Positions 1 to 11,399 of a DNA stretch of 64,000 nt are shown here, one piece after another. The stretch is from assembly GCA_903632075.3 (NCBI GenBank), contig CAHIKZ030002084.1:260001-324000 (forward strand). The letters run 5' to 3'. How positions within the stretch are numbered: the stretch's first letter is position 1; each line of letters opens with the position of its first letter. The stretch is from Acanthosepion pharaonis. Its lineage: Eukaryota; Mollusca; Cephalopoda; Sepiida; Sepiidae. The notes under the pieces were generated by a model. It did not search any database and was not told the DNA's origin. It saw only the letters and a list, made by a program, of their open reading frames with translations. Both the position numbers and the translations under genes were made by a program.

Positions 1-470
1 GGAGTGCCACTAGCACGCAAAGGGTAACAGAGGATTCAGAACAAGAGTAAAGGGGTATGTTTGGGAAAAGGATACAGAGAAGGATTGGGAACAAGATCAG
101 GGTGTCAAATGTCGATTGACATTATACTTGAATATTTGAAAATTATAGTCATCGGGGAAGCAAGTAAGGGGAAGGGAGTTCCACAGACGGAAGGTGCGGG
201 AGAAAAAGTTGTTTGTGTAGAAATGACGGTTACATTTAACTATTTTGACAGTGAAAGGGTGGGACCGTGATTCCAGCCTGGTAGCTCGCTTAAATTCATG
301 CAGTCTGCGAACTAAAGAAAGTAGCTTATCGGAACAGTTGCCATGAAAATACTTGTAGAAGAGACAGAGGGAAGCCACAACACGTCTGTGGGAAAACGAT
401 TGCAGACTAGATACCAGATCAGGACCTATTATAGTGCATATTCGTTTCTGGAGACGACCGGTATTTGAAC
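1..470 (-). mobile_element. CR1/Jockey-like LINE, 3' end (partial)
   Basis: Minus-strand translation from about 455 down to 97 gives the C-terminal tail that follows the reverse transcriptase domain in CR1/Jockey-type LINEs: a segment ending HRRVVASLCLFYKYFHG, then SRSHPFTV, then FSRTFRLWNSLP, closing with KYNVNRHLTP and a stop. The same order of motifs occurs in the longer copy at 40.2-41.0 kb, which supports the call. The catalytic reverse transcriptase core is absent, so this copy cannot move itself. Bases 1-96 are its 3' untranslated region and may continue beyond the window edge. Clade placement is by motif only. Confidence 0.85.
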
Positions 471-1386
471 ACTAGCCTCCTTTTTGAGCCAATATCAATA
501 TCAGTTATCACTGCACCTCATAGAGTATTTGAATTATGTGTGGCTCTACAAGTTATTTGAGCCTCTGTGAGTCCATGAGTGTGTGCCACTTTTGTTTCTG
601 TATACGTAGATATGATAACCTGTGTGTGTCCGGTTTCGTGTGAACGATTTAAGATTTCATCAGGTCTATTTACTTCTATCCGCTTGGGCATTGTATTCCC
701 GCACACGTGTGAGTGTGCGCGTGTGTGTACTGGCCGGTGTAAAATAATGCGTTGCTTGGAGATGGAAAAGTTCCGGCACTAACCAATATCAGAAGAAAAC
801 ACATGAGAAACTTTGAGAATTATATTTTTCATCGGACTATGAATATGTCATGCTCGAACGTCAGTGTTCGTACATTGGTGCAATCATATCCGTGACAATG
901 GCCGCGTACATGCGTTAGAGTAAGCAAACACATACACGCAAAAAAAGCGCAAACACAGAAAATTGCGTAGATTCACAAGAATGCAAAGGACTACGGGAAG
1001 TGAAAAAAATGAAAAGAACGCAGAAATGCAATCGTAAACAGCAAACAAGGGGTTAGGCTTAATTCCTGTTTACGAGATCAGGGAGGATTGTGAACTGGAC
1101 GATAGTTGAAACTATTTACTCCTATTGTTAAACATTCACGATGCTAAACATACTCTTTTTGTGTGGTAGTGACAAAAATATTTCTTGAATTGAAAGTGAA
1201 AAAGTTCTGCTTGAAGGGTAATAAAACAATAAAGATTGGTCCGAGAAAGTGTGGGGAAAGATATCTGTATTCTTATCTTTTAATTACCGCTTTGTGTTTT
1301 GTTGAGAGGCTGTCCCCCATTTTGCATAAGATAGACTCGTCCAAAGTATACTTATACTGACAGAGAGAATATCTGCTGTTGAGTTG
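471..1386. other. Unannotated stretch
   Basis: No gene, recognisable transposon end or tandem repeat is seen. Short reading frames on both strands near 520-780 lack known motifs and overlap each other in opposite directions, so they are treated as chance. Confidence 0.5.
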
Positions 1387-1410
1387 CGTCGAGATACAGT
1401 CTCGACGTCT

Positions 1411-1602
1411 GTCGAACTCTCTGCTTTGCCAGAGAGGAACCCGGACAAAGCTTTGCCGAAGGGCAAAGTTTCGTCCGGGGAGGTAGACAGGCTCTGAACC
1501 CGTCTAGGCGGCTTCAAAGGGGATATTTTTGGCTGAGCCAACGGGCTCGGAGAAACCAACTTTAAACTCGGCCTTGTGCTACATATATTCCCCGTAGGTG
1601 GA
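1411..1602 (+). repeat. GC-rich multi-hairpin repeat, copy 1
   Basis: This unit of about 190 bp is far more GC-rich than its surroundings and is a chain of hairpins. CTCTCTG/CAGAGAG pairs at 1417-1436. A long stem follows at 1440-1479: the 18-base arm at 1440-1457 begins CCCGGAC, has a GAA loop, and pairs with the arm at 1461-1479. A short GAGCC/GGCTC stem lies at 1535-1548. An 8-bp perfect stem (CGTCGAGA/TCTCGACG, 1387-1407) lies just upstream. It ends in CTCGGCCTTGTGC and CCCGTAGGTGG. A related unit follows at 1651 and two more lie at 44.1-44.55 kb. No coding potential is conserved. It may be a non-autonomous element or a structured RNA; function unknown. Confidence 0.75.
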
Positions 1603-1650
1603 ATATTAAATGCTGAGATACGTCAAGATACAGTCTCTGACTGTGTGCGA

Positions 1651-1826
1651 CGTCTGTCGAACTCTCTGCTTTGACAGAAAGGAACTCGGAACCCGGACGA
1701 AGATTTCGTCCGGGGAAAGGTTTCGGACCCTTATGCGGGTTCAAAAGATATTTTTGGCTGAGTTTTAAGGGCTCGGAGAAACCCACGTTAAACTCGGCCT
1801 TGTGCCTTGCCATTCCTCGTGGGTGG
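1651..1826 (+). repeat. GC-rich multi-hairpin repeat, copy 2
   Basis: Second unit of the pair, head to tail with copy 1 and separated by about 50 bp. It repeats CTGTCGAACTCTCTGCTTTG, then a shortened central hairpin at 1692-1714 (10-bp arms CCCGGACGAA and TTCGTCCGGG around a GAT loop), then GGGCTCGGAGAAACCC and CTCGGCCTTGTGCC, ending CCTCGTGGGTGG. The central hairpin is shorter than in copy 1, but the two arms remain perfectly complementary. Confidence 0.75.
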
Positions 1827-1830
1827 ACTG

Positions 1831-1890
1831 TTAAATACGTGGAGATACGTGAATTTACGTGAAGATACGTGGAGATACGTGAAGATACGT
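1831..1890 (+). repeat. 10-bp minisatellite, six units
   Basis: Six consecutive decamers, each ending in TACGT (consensus GGAGATACGT), directly follow the second GC-rich hairpin unit. Two units are diverged (TTAAATACGT, GAATTTACGT). Confidence 0.85.
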
Positions 1891-2274
1891 TGAGACAATT
1901 TGAGATATACGGAGACAGACACAGAGTGTTCTCAGATTTATACAAGAGTCCAGAGAGTGAGATGAGTATGGCTTTACTTACAGAGACTTGTAGATATACT
2001 TTCTACTAACCCGCATTCCTGGACTACTAATCTTTACTTCAAGTCTGTATTCTTACGTTTAATACAATTATTTTTCTATCTCAATCAGTTGTTTATTTAT
2101 TTGAGCAGGATTCAATTCACAGAATCTACAACATGTTCTTAGATCTATTTCCATTTTATGTATTGTGTGTTTTGTATTGCATGTATATGTGTAACATCGA
2201 GAATGTTCAACATCGAAAAACATATGGAAACCTAATTCATTTTAATAATGTGTGGAAATATCCACTCTTTGCCT

Positions 2275-2312
2275 GAAGAAGGTCGCCTTACCCGAAACCT
2301 GTGTTGCAAAAT
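2275..2312 (+). ncRNA. Hammerhead-like motif (weak)
   Basis: CTGAAGA is followed by a short GGT/ACC helix and then CGAAAC, the order of the hammerhead core (CUGANGA, stem II, GAAA). Stem II is only about 3 bp and the cleavage triplet is ambiguous, so this is at best a decayed copy. It lies about 100 bp upstream of a (TA)n tract, a layout seen again at 21.7 kb and 60.8 kb. Confidence 0.3.
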
Positions 2313-2408
2313 TATGGAAAATAAAACATAATATATATTTTCTAAATCAATCGATATTACAACCATCTTACAATCTCTACTTATCAATATATCCACTTCT
2401 CTTGGAAG

Positions 2409-2411
<3 letters not shown>

Positions 2412-2454
<43 letters not shown>
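2412..2454. repeat. (TA)n microsatellite
   Basis: Uninterrupted TA dinucleotides, about 21 units. Open frames across it encode only alternating Tyr-Ile and are artefacts. Confidence 0.97.
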
Positions 2455-2458
<4 letters not shown>

Positions 2459-3170
2459 CAAATATAAATGAAAAAAGACTAAAAATTTCAGCGTTCAAAA
2501 GATTAATTTAAAACAGGGCTCAATACAAAATTAGAGCAATAGATATTTATTTATTATGCAGTGTTACATTAGAACATGCACATACCCACTACAAAAATGT
2601 ATATCTAGTTTCAACATTTCTTCAGGAGGGAAATCACGATGCTACTAAATTTTTTTTATTTCGAAATACAGTTAACGAAACACAGCTCCCATTTCCGTCT
2701 TTGGAAAATTTTCCATAGAAGGTAAAAAGGATTTATATAGAGAGACAGAAAGAAAGCCAAGTGATTAATAAAAGCGAAAGAGGGAAGGCGAAGAGAAAGA
2801 AAAAGAAAAAAGGCCAAGAAAAGGAAATAAATGTTGAGACGAGTATTCAGCATTCTCCTATTTCTAAGGAGAAGAAAGTTGAGGATATAAGAGATAAGAA
2901 AATGTCTACAGGATAAAGAGCGATGTATTTCCGTTTAAGACGGAGGTGTCTGGAAGAGAGGAAGAAGGCGAGGGAAACAAACAAAAGTAAAAAAAAATCA
3001 ACCAATGAAATTCTGTCGAATCAAAGAATTCAAATTTAAAAGGTAAGGTATCGAGATGAGTGTTGCTATATTAAAAAAAAAATCCTGTGTTCGAAGAAAA
3101 TTATTCATAGAATGTAAAGGAGCAATACAATATTTAATAAAACAGATTTTACAATATAAATTGGTATACT
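2455..3170. other. Unannotated AT-rich stretch
   Basis: Low-complexity A-rich and purine-rich sequence (2720-2990 is dominated by GAAA/AGAG runs on the plus strand). No gene or element end is recognised. Confidence 0.5.
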
Positions 3171-3173
3171 AAA

Positions 3174-3311
3174 CTATTTTTAAAACTTTATATTATATTA
3201 ATTATACTTATTTTTAAAACTTTATATTATATTAATTATACTTATTTTTAAAACTTTATATTATATTAATTATACTTATTTTTAAAACTTTATATTATAT
3301 TAATTATACTT
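3174..3311. repeat. 34-bp tandem repeat, four units
   Basis: The 34-bp unit, beginning TAAAACTTTATATTATATTA, recurs at 3181, 3215, 3249 and 3283 with essentially no divergence, so the expansion is recent. It has no coding capacity. Confidence 0.93.
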
Positions 3312-4238
3312 ATATTTAACAAACGTTACAGTATGAATTAGAATACTACATACATTTTATGCTTTTGTATTATTTTTTATCATAAATCGTTATTAAAAAG
3401 AAAAAAAATCTAACTATATATCGAATAAATATTTAAAATATTTTTTTATAAAAATAAATTGAGAGTGAAATCAAGATAGAAATAGAGTTAAAATGAAATT
3501 AAAATTAACTTCCAATTTACAGTAAATGAAGTTGGAAATGAGAACTGATGTTATTGTCCATAGAAATAGAAAAATAAAGGGAGGGAAATGTAGATGAGCT
3601 TAAATTGAAAACAGATCGATTTGGTGTCAGTCAGAGTCTCTACCCTAAAGCAATCAACACTCGGCTGCAAGAAACTGCTAATTTTATCGTATTGTTTGTA
3701 CGAACGTGAACAAAGGTCTAAACATTTTAAAATTCTATATTATTATATTAATTGTAAGGTATTATTAAAGAGGTCAGGTAACATTGACTAAAATAAAATA
3801 TGGATAAATAATAAAAGTAACAAAAATAAACTTAAGATTAACATATATTTCGGTTCACTAAAAACAAACTAAATTACATTTAAGTTTAGAGATAAATTTA
3901 AATTAAAATTAAAATTAAATATATAATACATGTACAACTAGGCTAGAATGGCGGTGACCGAAATGCAATTTATATAAACATAAAAAGCATGGGAAGGTTT
4001 CTTCGAAGGTTAGAAATTACTTAAACTAGATTTTAAGCTTAATTCCTTTGTTTGTTAACATTTTATTGCTTTTTCATATTTTTGATTTAATATACTGTCA
4101 TTGTTCGAGTATTTCATTTTTGGCCTTTTCTTCTGTAAACAGAGAAAACATGGCATTTTCTCCTGTATACAGATGACACATTATTAATCATTTGCTTTTT
4201 TTTCTTCCGCTATATATAAATCCATTTTACCTTTTACA

Positions 4239-4240
<2 letters not shown>
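3312..4240. other. Unannotated AT-rich stretch
   Basis: Very AT-rich sequence with homopolymer A and T runs. No reading frame, RNA gene or transposon end could be supported. Confidence 0.5.
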
Positions 4241-4241
<1 letters not shown>

Positions 4242-4287
<46 letters not shown>

Positions 4288-4470
4288 CATGATATATATT
4301 TTACATATGACCTAAAATATTGTGGAAAAATGTATGATAAACATGAATAAGATTAGGTTTTTCGTCCTAAACTTTCGTAACAATCAATTTAAAAAGAGCT
4401 CAATACGAAAGTAGAGGCATATTATTTATTTTAGGATATTCCATCCTAAAATTATTATTTAAAATAAATA

Positions 4471-4528
<58 letters not shown>

Positions 4529-4595
4529 CTGACTTCGTGCATATTTAAACGACTGAATGTGCACATATACATATACATATATATACACACATTCA

Positions 4596-4645
<50 letters not shown>

Positions 4646-4705
4646 ATATTAGGCACATATAAATGACTGCATGAATATATACATATACATATATATATAC
4701 ATTCA

Positions 4706-4757
<52 letters not shown>

Positions 4758-4898
4758 TATATGATAAACCTCCACCTTCCCTTTTTTTCTCTCTCTTTAT
4801 ATAAATATATGATGCTAGATCATATACATGTGTCTGTATGTGTCTGTGTGTGCGTATATGATTAAACATTCTTCACTTTCACTCTCACCCTATCTCTC

Positions 4899-4937
<39 letters not shown>

Positions 4938-4968
4938 CACTAGATTATACATACATACACACACACAC

Positions 4969-5005
<37 letters not shown>
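4242..5005. repeat. Cluster of six (TA)n tracts with duplicated spacer
   Basis: TA tracts lie at about 4242-4287, 4475-4527, 4599-4642, 4708-4753, 4902-4936 and 4973-5005. The spacers before the third and fourth tracts are copies of one another (both contain CATATACATATACATATATA and end in ATTCAATCAT), giving a roughly 110-bp duplication whose boundary is the TA tract. All open frames here are low-complexity artefacts. Confidence 0.9.
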
Positions 5006-5008
<3 letters not shown>

Positions 5009-5444
5009 AAAAATGTATGTCAAAGTGGAAAATGCTTTCTCGTGATGCGTTTTGTCTTTTAAGGCATAATCAGACTAAATTATGTTATGTTGTTGCGGCA
5101 TGGGAGGCTGATTTTTTTTTTTTAAAAATGCCGATTTCATATATTTATTTTTCTTTTAGTTCACATCACTTTTTCATCAATGTAGCTATCTGACATTGTC
5201 ATCATAGAAGTTCTTCTAGAAATGTTGGAATGTGGTAAGAACACGGACACAAATTTATTCTGGATGACCTTGTGATCAATGCACTCTTTAGACATTTCCG
5301 TCAAAACGTCATTTCTTCGACTAGTTTCGACCAGCATGGCCATCACCAGGAGAAAAGATTTCTGCTTGTTCTTAGCAGTGAACTACAAAAATGAGTGACT
5401 TGATGGAGAAAATGTAATTTATCTGTAGTTTTCAAAGAATATAT

Positions 5445-5500
<56 letters not shown>

Positions 5501-5631
5501 AAGAGACAGAGAGAGACAGAGTGAGATAAAGTGTAACAGCGAAAGAGAAAAGAAATGAAAGTTAAGGAAAAATGTCTACGTATCTATATACTAGACTGAA
5601 TATCCCATCTCCTTCTATATACATATACATA

Positions 5632-5679
<48 letters not shown>

Positions 5680-5926
5680 CTGACGTCAAAACAAGCGGTG
5701 AACCGATACTTGAAACAATCTTCAGACAATCTTTATGTCTCTTGCTGTTGATGGCATATGTCTACTATTATATTTATTCACGACTTAGGTCGTATATTGA
5801 TAAATTTTACACTTAAACATAGCATATCTTAAAACTATTCTTTTAAAACTGTATTTATATGTTATTATACCTCACTTCTGGATACTGCTTAGAAACTGTT
5901 GGCCGAGTTTTAATCAATATTATTAT

Positions 5927-6003
<77 letters not shown>

Positions 6004-6161
6004 CGCGCGTCTCTGTGTGTGTGTGTGTGTGTATCGTGATTTTTCGAAACGTAGCCTAGATGTGGCACAGGGCTGAAGGTTGGTACGTTCTTATCTAACT
6101 GACTACTCAGTCGTAATTACCTTAGCGATGCTAGCTTGGAAAAAATATGTTGAGGTACCCA

Positions 6162-6252
<91 letters not shown>

Positions 6253-6740
6253 GGTATTAATTCTGAATTCTGCTGGACATATCGTTTCATGCTTGTAATA
6301 AATATTTGAATTTCCGCGATTCATTGAATGAGAGGCAAAATCTAATCGACCAATTTTACCCAACGCGCACTCAGACCGAGACCTTTCATGTACTTCATAT
6401 TTTACGACGGTATGATAACACTTTCAGTAACTTAGATTTTATTGCAGTCTCTATTCGATGGTGTCTTTTTTTTCTGCTCAAGAAGAAAATATGCTGGAGG
6501 GGATTGCCAATTCAACTCATTTTACAGCTCATTGAGAAGGCATAAAGAAAATGTTTATTCAGACAACTTCTGAAACTTGGCAGCGATTCAAAAAGATCAC
6601 TTTGATCACATATTTTTTTCCTTCTATTTATATAATGCAGTTCCATTCGCAGAACAGTATTTAAGCACAAATCATGCAGCACTAAATCGATATACATCAT
6701 CAAATAAACTGGTAGGAATATAATTGCAATATTTAAAGCT

Positions 6741-6794
<54 letters not shown>

Positions 6795-7161
6795 TTTCAA
6801 GAGGTTTCTACGCATGAGGATCTGAGAGCTAAATTGATTTAGTTATGAAATTTTGTGTGATAATCTTAAATGGCACTTAAGAACAGCTAGTGATTTACAA
6901 AGGAGGCCACATATGGAGCAAGAGTAATGATTGTGGGATGATATCACTGTTAGATTGATTGACCTTTTAGATCTTCCTCTCGCAATATATATTAAAACAT
7001 TAATATATATATATTTGTGTGTGTGTTTGTGTGTGTGTGTACTTTTTAGATGTTGGATCCATTTTTGACACTTTGGTAACTAGGCTAAATGGGTTAAATG
7101 CAAAATTACTTAATTCTAATTATCTCAAATCCTCCTAATTTCTATCACACAAAACACACAG

Positions 7162-7232
<71 letters not shown>

Positions 7233-7330
7233 TTTAAATTTTATCTTAAATTTTTCATGTAAAAGTGATCTCAATGTTTTTTTTATCTTTTATTTTCACA
7301 TTTTATTTTCCTGTTTAAAGTTAGTGCCAT
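5006..7330. repeat. Microsatellite-rich region without genes
   Basis: TA tracts lie at about 5449-5482 (followed by GA repeats), 5638-5677, 5932-5984 (followed by TG repeats to about 6033), 6163-6195 (followed by TG to 6251), 6741-6791 and 7188-7223 (preceded by CA from about 7157). Between them no gene is recognised. A 61-codon minus-strand frame at 5161-5346 and a 79-codon plus-strand frame at 6306-6545 have no recognisable motif. Confidence 0.85.
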
Positions 7331-7334
7331 GCGT

Positions 7335-7420
7335 GATACACACTTAGACCATCATGTAGCTTTCGATACATGACTGACGAGGCAGATTTTTTCCCTGTTA
7401 GGTTTGTTATGTTTTTTTGG
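7335..7420 (-). mobile_element. SINE fragment (58.3-kb family)
   Basis: The 7335-7400 sequence (GCGTGATACACACTTAG, then ATACATGACTGACGAGGCAG) matches the minus-strand copy at 25.67 kb and the reverse complement of the fullest copy at 58.3-58.58 kb. Only the distal part of the element is present. Confidence 0.75.
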
Positions 7421-7477
7421 GTATATTATATATAACCAGTGAGCGAGTCAGAATGACTTATTTCCCTTTATAGTCGA

Positions 7478-7534
7478 CCAATAGAAGGTTGACCAATCAG
7501 AAGCCGCACAACACTCTTTTTGTCGTGTATAAAG
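7478..7534 (+). promoter_or_regulatory. CCAAT and TATA boxes, promoter-like
   Basis: Two CCAAT motifs (7478-7482 and 7492-7496, each in a GACCAAT context) are followed by TATAAA at 7528-7533. This is the usual order of an RNA polymerase II core promoter. It lies about 200 bp upstream of the Copia-type gag remnant, so it may be a piece of that element's long terminal repeat. No second LTR copy is visible, so this is inference. Confidence 0.4.
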
Positions 7535-7714
7535 GCGGCCATCTTTGTTTCTCCTAGCGGAAGGACCAGAGGCAACTTGTCCGGCGAACATGACAGACGG
7601 AAGAACTACGCTCTGCTACGATATCCACTGCGAACCTGCACTACGCTTTCCTACTGTCTCCGAAATATTCACTGCCAACCTCTGGATTCTATACTCGAGG
7701 ACGACCGTCATGAA

Positions 7715-8245
7715 AATGTCTAACATAGGTTATGAGCCCAGATCACGATTTATTTTGACGGGAATGAATCGAGATATGAATTATGGGAGACGAAGTTTTT
7801 AGGCTACCTAAGAATACAAAAACTCCATGACATCATCTTTTGCAAAGTCGACCAGAAGGGCGGGGCATGATGATTTTATGAAAAATGCGACCGTGTTCGC
7901 TGAATTAATCCAATTTCTGAATGACTGGATTTTGCCTTTAATGATGAGAGAGGCCAAGGGCAATGGAAGCCGAGCTCTACACAAATTTAAGTGAATACTA
8001 TTTGTCAAAAGGTAAGCCTAAATTTATTGCTTTATATACGGAACTAACCGCGTTAAAGAGAAAAGAAAATGAATCAGTAACCAATTATTCTAGCAGAGAA
8101 TGTCGCAAATGCTTTAAAATTGCAGGTGAGACTATCTCGGATTGGCTGCAAATAGCCATGGTCTTGAAGGGTTTGCCACCTTCATTCAAATCATTCACGA
8201 CCGTCATGAAAATGTATAACAAGGTTGTCATTTCTTTCAGCGGTA
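7715..8245 (+). pseudogene. Copia-type retrotransposon gag, broken
   Basis: Translation in three frames recovers a gag of the Copia/UBN2 type. It begins near FDGNESRYELWETKFLGYLR (7757-7813), continues DFMKNATVFAELIQF and LMMREAKGNG (7873-7965), then EYYLSKGKPKFIALYTELTA (7994-8053), RKENESVTNY, FKIAGETISDW and LKGLPPSFKSF (to 8198). Frameshifts separate the blocks near 7850 and 7985, and homology stops around 8245. Zinc knuckle, protease, integrase and reverse transcriptase are all missing. In the intact family gag forms the particle that packages the element RNA; this copy is dead. Confidence 0.75.
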
Positions 8246-8385
8246 GACCGATTGCCATCCGGTCTGTTCTGTTATTTATCCATAGCTAAGGAATGTGAGA
8301 AGAGATTTCATGCCTTTCCCAAGCTAATAAGCGAATTAACAGATTTGATTGGGATTCGAAGTCAGCACTCCGATTCCTCAATCTT
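8238..8385 (-). mobile_element. SINE fragment (58.3-kb family)
   Basis: GATTGCCATCCGGTCTG, TTATCCATAGCTA and CTCCGATTCCTCAAT match, in order, the minus-strand SINE copy at 25.7-25.93 kb. It directly follows the last recognisable gag codons, so it may have inserted into the gag. It is 5'/3' incomplete. Confidence 0.65.
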
Positions 8386-8564
8386 TTAGCTCTCATGTAT
8401 ATGAGCCATCTTGCCTTGGTACCCTAGGGCTCTAGCAGGTAGAATGTGTGTGACCCAAGGAAGACTTCTGTTGCCCTGACCGCTAGGCAGACGAAACATA
8501 TACACTTAGAGTATCACATCTGAATTTTTCCTGGGGTATTTCTCCCATCATTAAGGTTGGGCAC

Positions 8565-8715
8565 CTCGACGTGGTGTAATGGTTAGAAAGCTTGTCTTGC
8601 TAGATCATTTACGACTGAGTAGTGAGTTCGATCCTCACTGGGCGCCCCATACATTCGGCCTTGTGACACATCTAGCTTAGAAAAACATTATCCCATCATT
8701 GAGGTTTCTGGAGGT
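8565..8715 (+). mobile_element. tRNA-derived SINE (GGCCTTGTG family)
   Basis: A tRNA-like head holds an A-box-like TGGTGTAATGGTTAGAAAG and a B-box-like GAGTTCGATCC, followed by CTCACTGGGCGCC. The body is CATTCGGCCTTGTGACACATC. Related copies are at 29.76 kb and 48.11 kb. The arms do not fold into a proper tRNA with acceptor pairing, so a functional tRNA gene is rejected. RNA polymerase III transcription from the internal boxes is the expected route for such elements. Confidence 0.75.
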
Positions 8716-8939
8716 AAATGTTTTCTGTTCATTGGTGTTATTCACCTGATAGTCAGGGATTCTAACTTTCGATTAATTTGGGAGGAGTCTATCCTATCAG
8801 CAGGTGTATAATATCGGGTCTATTGTGCTGCCATTTCGTGGATGGTTCCTCAAACATTCAGTAATCTTCAGTGGGGCCTCTCGATGCCATGATAATAGGT
8901 ACCGTTATGGCAGTATCTCCAGACATGTCAAACCGGTTT

Positions 8940-9600
8940 ATTTATGCGTCTTTTTTCATTGCCTACTAGACACTCCCCAAACCAACGAAAACAAACATGA
9001 AAGCAATTCAAATTGAACAAAACTAGAAAACTCAACCTCAAAAAAAGCAAACCTTAGTTATGCCATCTCTTACACTCATGAGGCGTCGACGTTCCAATTT
9101 TCCAGAAATGGGACTCCATTATCTTGACTCTCAACCTGATCTTCTTTTCCTGTGTAGAACTGATATCAATGATTCAATCCCATTGCAGAAGATCACAGTC
9201 CCGGTCTACTCACGTATTATAACAAAATATAACCACCGAAATTGCCTACATCAAGGACGGTCTTCCTCGCGGGAGGGATACCAAAAATGAAGACCTTGAA
9301 CCCCCATGTATATATTTTCGCGTGGCACGTATCCATAGTACCACATTTGTCTTTGATCTGTGACGCTCTCAGGAGCAAGGATTGGCAATCTTCGATTGAA
9401 TGTAAGATAAGGCTGACAATATACTCACTGAATCTTTATCGGCCAAATTTCAAATATACCGAGACTTCAATGTTCACAACAAACAGTGGTTACTCAACTC
9501 TAACAAAACTGATGAGGAAGGCAGATATTGCAGAAATTCTCCATTGCGTATGAACTAACCCAGATCCTTGAAGAACCCGAACTATTAGGATGCCTGCAAT
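8940..9600 (+). pseudogene. LINE endonuclease domain, frame-broken
   Basis: Blocks in shifting frames fit the apurinic-type endonuclease of a CR1/Jockey LINE: an early segment MRRRRSNFPEMG with SQPDLLFLCRTDIND (9078-9165), KYNHRNCLHQGRSSSREG (9227-9280), VYIFAWHVS (9308-9335) and CRNFSIAYELTQILEEP (9527-9578). The endonuclease nicks target DNA to prime reverse transcription in intact elements. Here several frameshifts separate the blocks, and a GC-rich minisatellite interrupts the domain at about 9600. Confidence 0.75.
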
Positions 9601-9616
9601 ACAGTCATGGAAAAAG

Positions 9617-9750
9617 CGGCTCGCACGTCACCTGCGGCACACAGGTCACCTACGGCTCAGCTACGGCTCATTTACGGCTCACTAACGACCCACCTGCGGG
9701 CCACAGGTAACCGGCGAGCCACAGGTTACCTGCACCCCACCTGTGGTACG
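9617..9750 (+). repeat. GC-rich degenerate minisatellite inside the LINE
   Basis: Units of about 10-16 bp related to TACGGCTCA and CCACAGGT(A/T)ACC recur irregularly. The segment is much richer in GC than its surroundings and falls exactly where the LINE endonuclease coding homology is interrupted. Confidence 0.6.
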
Positions 9751-9969
9751 TTTGTTCTTTCTGAATGGCATCCTAAATTTCATAAGGAAAATAACATTTC
9801 TTAAAATGGTATTTTTTTTCGTTTTCACTTGTTCACTCACACACTCTCTCACATATAGTGACATACATAAACAATGATTGAGCATATAATGTTTATTGAA
9901 TTTTGTATACTTTCCGGCAAACTAAATTTTTCAGCGTTTTTAACCAGTGACAATTTTAACTAAGGATGA

Positions 9970-11315
9970 TCATAAGGACAAACATCTTTTGGAACAGGGA
10001 ACGTTCATAAGACATTTCTCTAAAGAGTTTTATATAGGAATAGCAGGCGAAACTCCTCGACCTTTTTCTAACGTAGTGCCATGAAAAATATTCACCAAAG
10101 TTCTAGCTCCATTTGACACGTCAGATCATTCCCTAGTCTGTGTCCAGATTATCTCCAAAACAATGGTATCTCCTGATTTACCGTTCCATAGACTGGATCA
10201 TATTTCGGTCCTGTATGATGGAGTATCCTCTCCCAAACGACTTCAAACATACTGCCGCCAAAAGTGCTGCCTAATCTCCAAATTGATCCTTTCGGGTATG
10301 GTGTGTTTTTTTCTCTCCACCACCACCACAAAGAAAAATTCCAGCAAAAACCAAATAGTCAGCCGTGGATCACCACTGAATGTACTGCCACCCCCGTAGC
10401 TCACTGGAACATTACTTCAAAATCTAACGCCAGCAGCGGTGTAGTTGGGCCCTTAATAATTTCACAACTGTTGCAAATCGCTGTAACAGACTCCTGGAAA
10501 ATGCCAAGTGCAGCTACCCGGCATCTGTCCACGCTAAGTTTGAAAATACACAAATTAGATCACGCGAATTCTGAAAGATCACTAACCAAATTATGAACAG
10601 GAGCAAAGCGGTTGTTCCCACAATTATAAATGGCCCCGAGTTCATATCCTCCTCGACAAAGAAGGCGAAGCTCTTCGCCTCGTTCTTGGCCTCAAACTCA
10701 ACGTTAGATGATAAAGGCCATCCCCTCCACATCTTGCCACGTCTCACTTAACACAATCCCAGTAATATACTCATTTCAGCAAGAGAAGTCTCGAGATTTC
10801 TTAAAAGCCTTGATCCCAAAAAGAGTCACAGGCCCAGACAAATCTCCGGTGGTCGTCCTTAAGTATATCAACCCAGAATTATTCTTGATTCTAGCAAAGA
10901 TTTTTAGCCACTTCTTGATGGAGAAATCGTTCCCAGCCATGTGGATGGTGGCAAGCGTATGTCCAGTCTTCAAGAGCGCAGACAATCGGTCCTCTTCATT
11001 CCAGTACAGACTAATAAATGTCTTCAGCATCATCAATGGGCTTTTTGAGGCCTTAATCAACAAGAAGGTCGTCGGGCACCTGGATAGGAACAACATTTTG
11101 TGCAACGAGCATTCTGAGTTTCGATCATTCTGATCCACTGTTGAGGTGCTAATTACCAATACGCACAGAATTAGTGAGACCCTTGACGAAACACATAACG
11201 CAAGGACTATAGCATTAGATATTTCGAAGACCCGCGAAAAGGTGTGGCACAAAGGTTTGCTACACAAGCTCTCCAGCTATGGAATCACTGGAAAAATGGT
11301 TTTGCTTAATTCAGT
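9970..11315 (+). pseudogene. CR1/Jockey-like LINE: end of endonuclease, linker, reverse transcriptase part
   Basis: Continuation of the LINE at 8940. APFDTSDHSLVCVQI (10107-10155) is the end of the endonuclease domain (the conserved SDH). FHHHHKEKFQQKPNSQPW (10314-10370) and NYCKR-like residues belong to the linker. The reverse transcriptase begins near 10800 with TGPDKSPVVVLKYINPELF, then FPAMWMVASVCPVFKSADNR, FEALINKKVVGHL and, after a frameshift, TIALDISKTREKVWHKGLL and SSYGITGK (to about 11300). The motif carrying the catalytic aspartate pair is missing because homology ends before it. Many stops and frame changes show long-term decay. Confidence 0.85.
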
Positions 11316-11399
11316 TTAATAGCAATAAAATATTATGGTAAACTATAGGAAATTAATTACCAATACTGATTTGCATTTTTATTTTAAGTAACACTAGGT

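Noticed and set aside
8565..8660. Functional tRNA gene
   Set aside because: A/B-box-like motifs are present, but acceptor and anticodon stems do not pair and the sequence recurs with a common SINE body.
10514..10747. 77-codon minus-strand frame with a hydrophobic stretch
   Set aside because: Lies antisense to the LINE linker and reverse transcriptase; no independent support.
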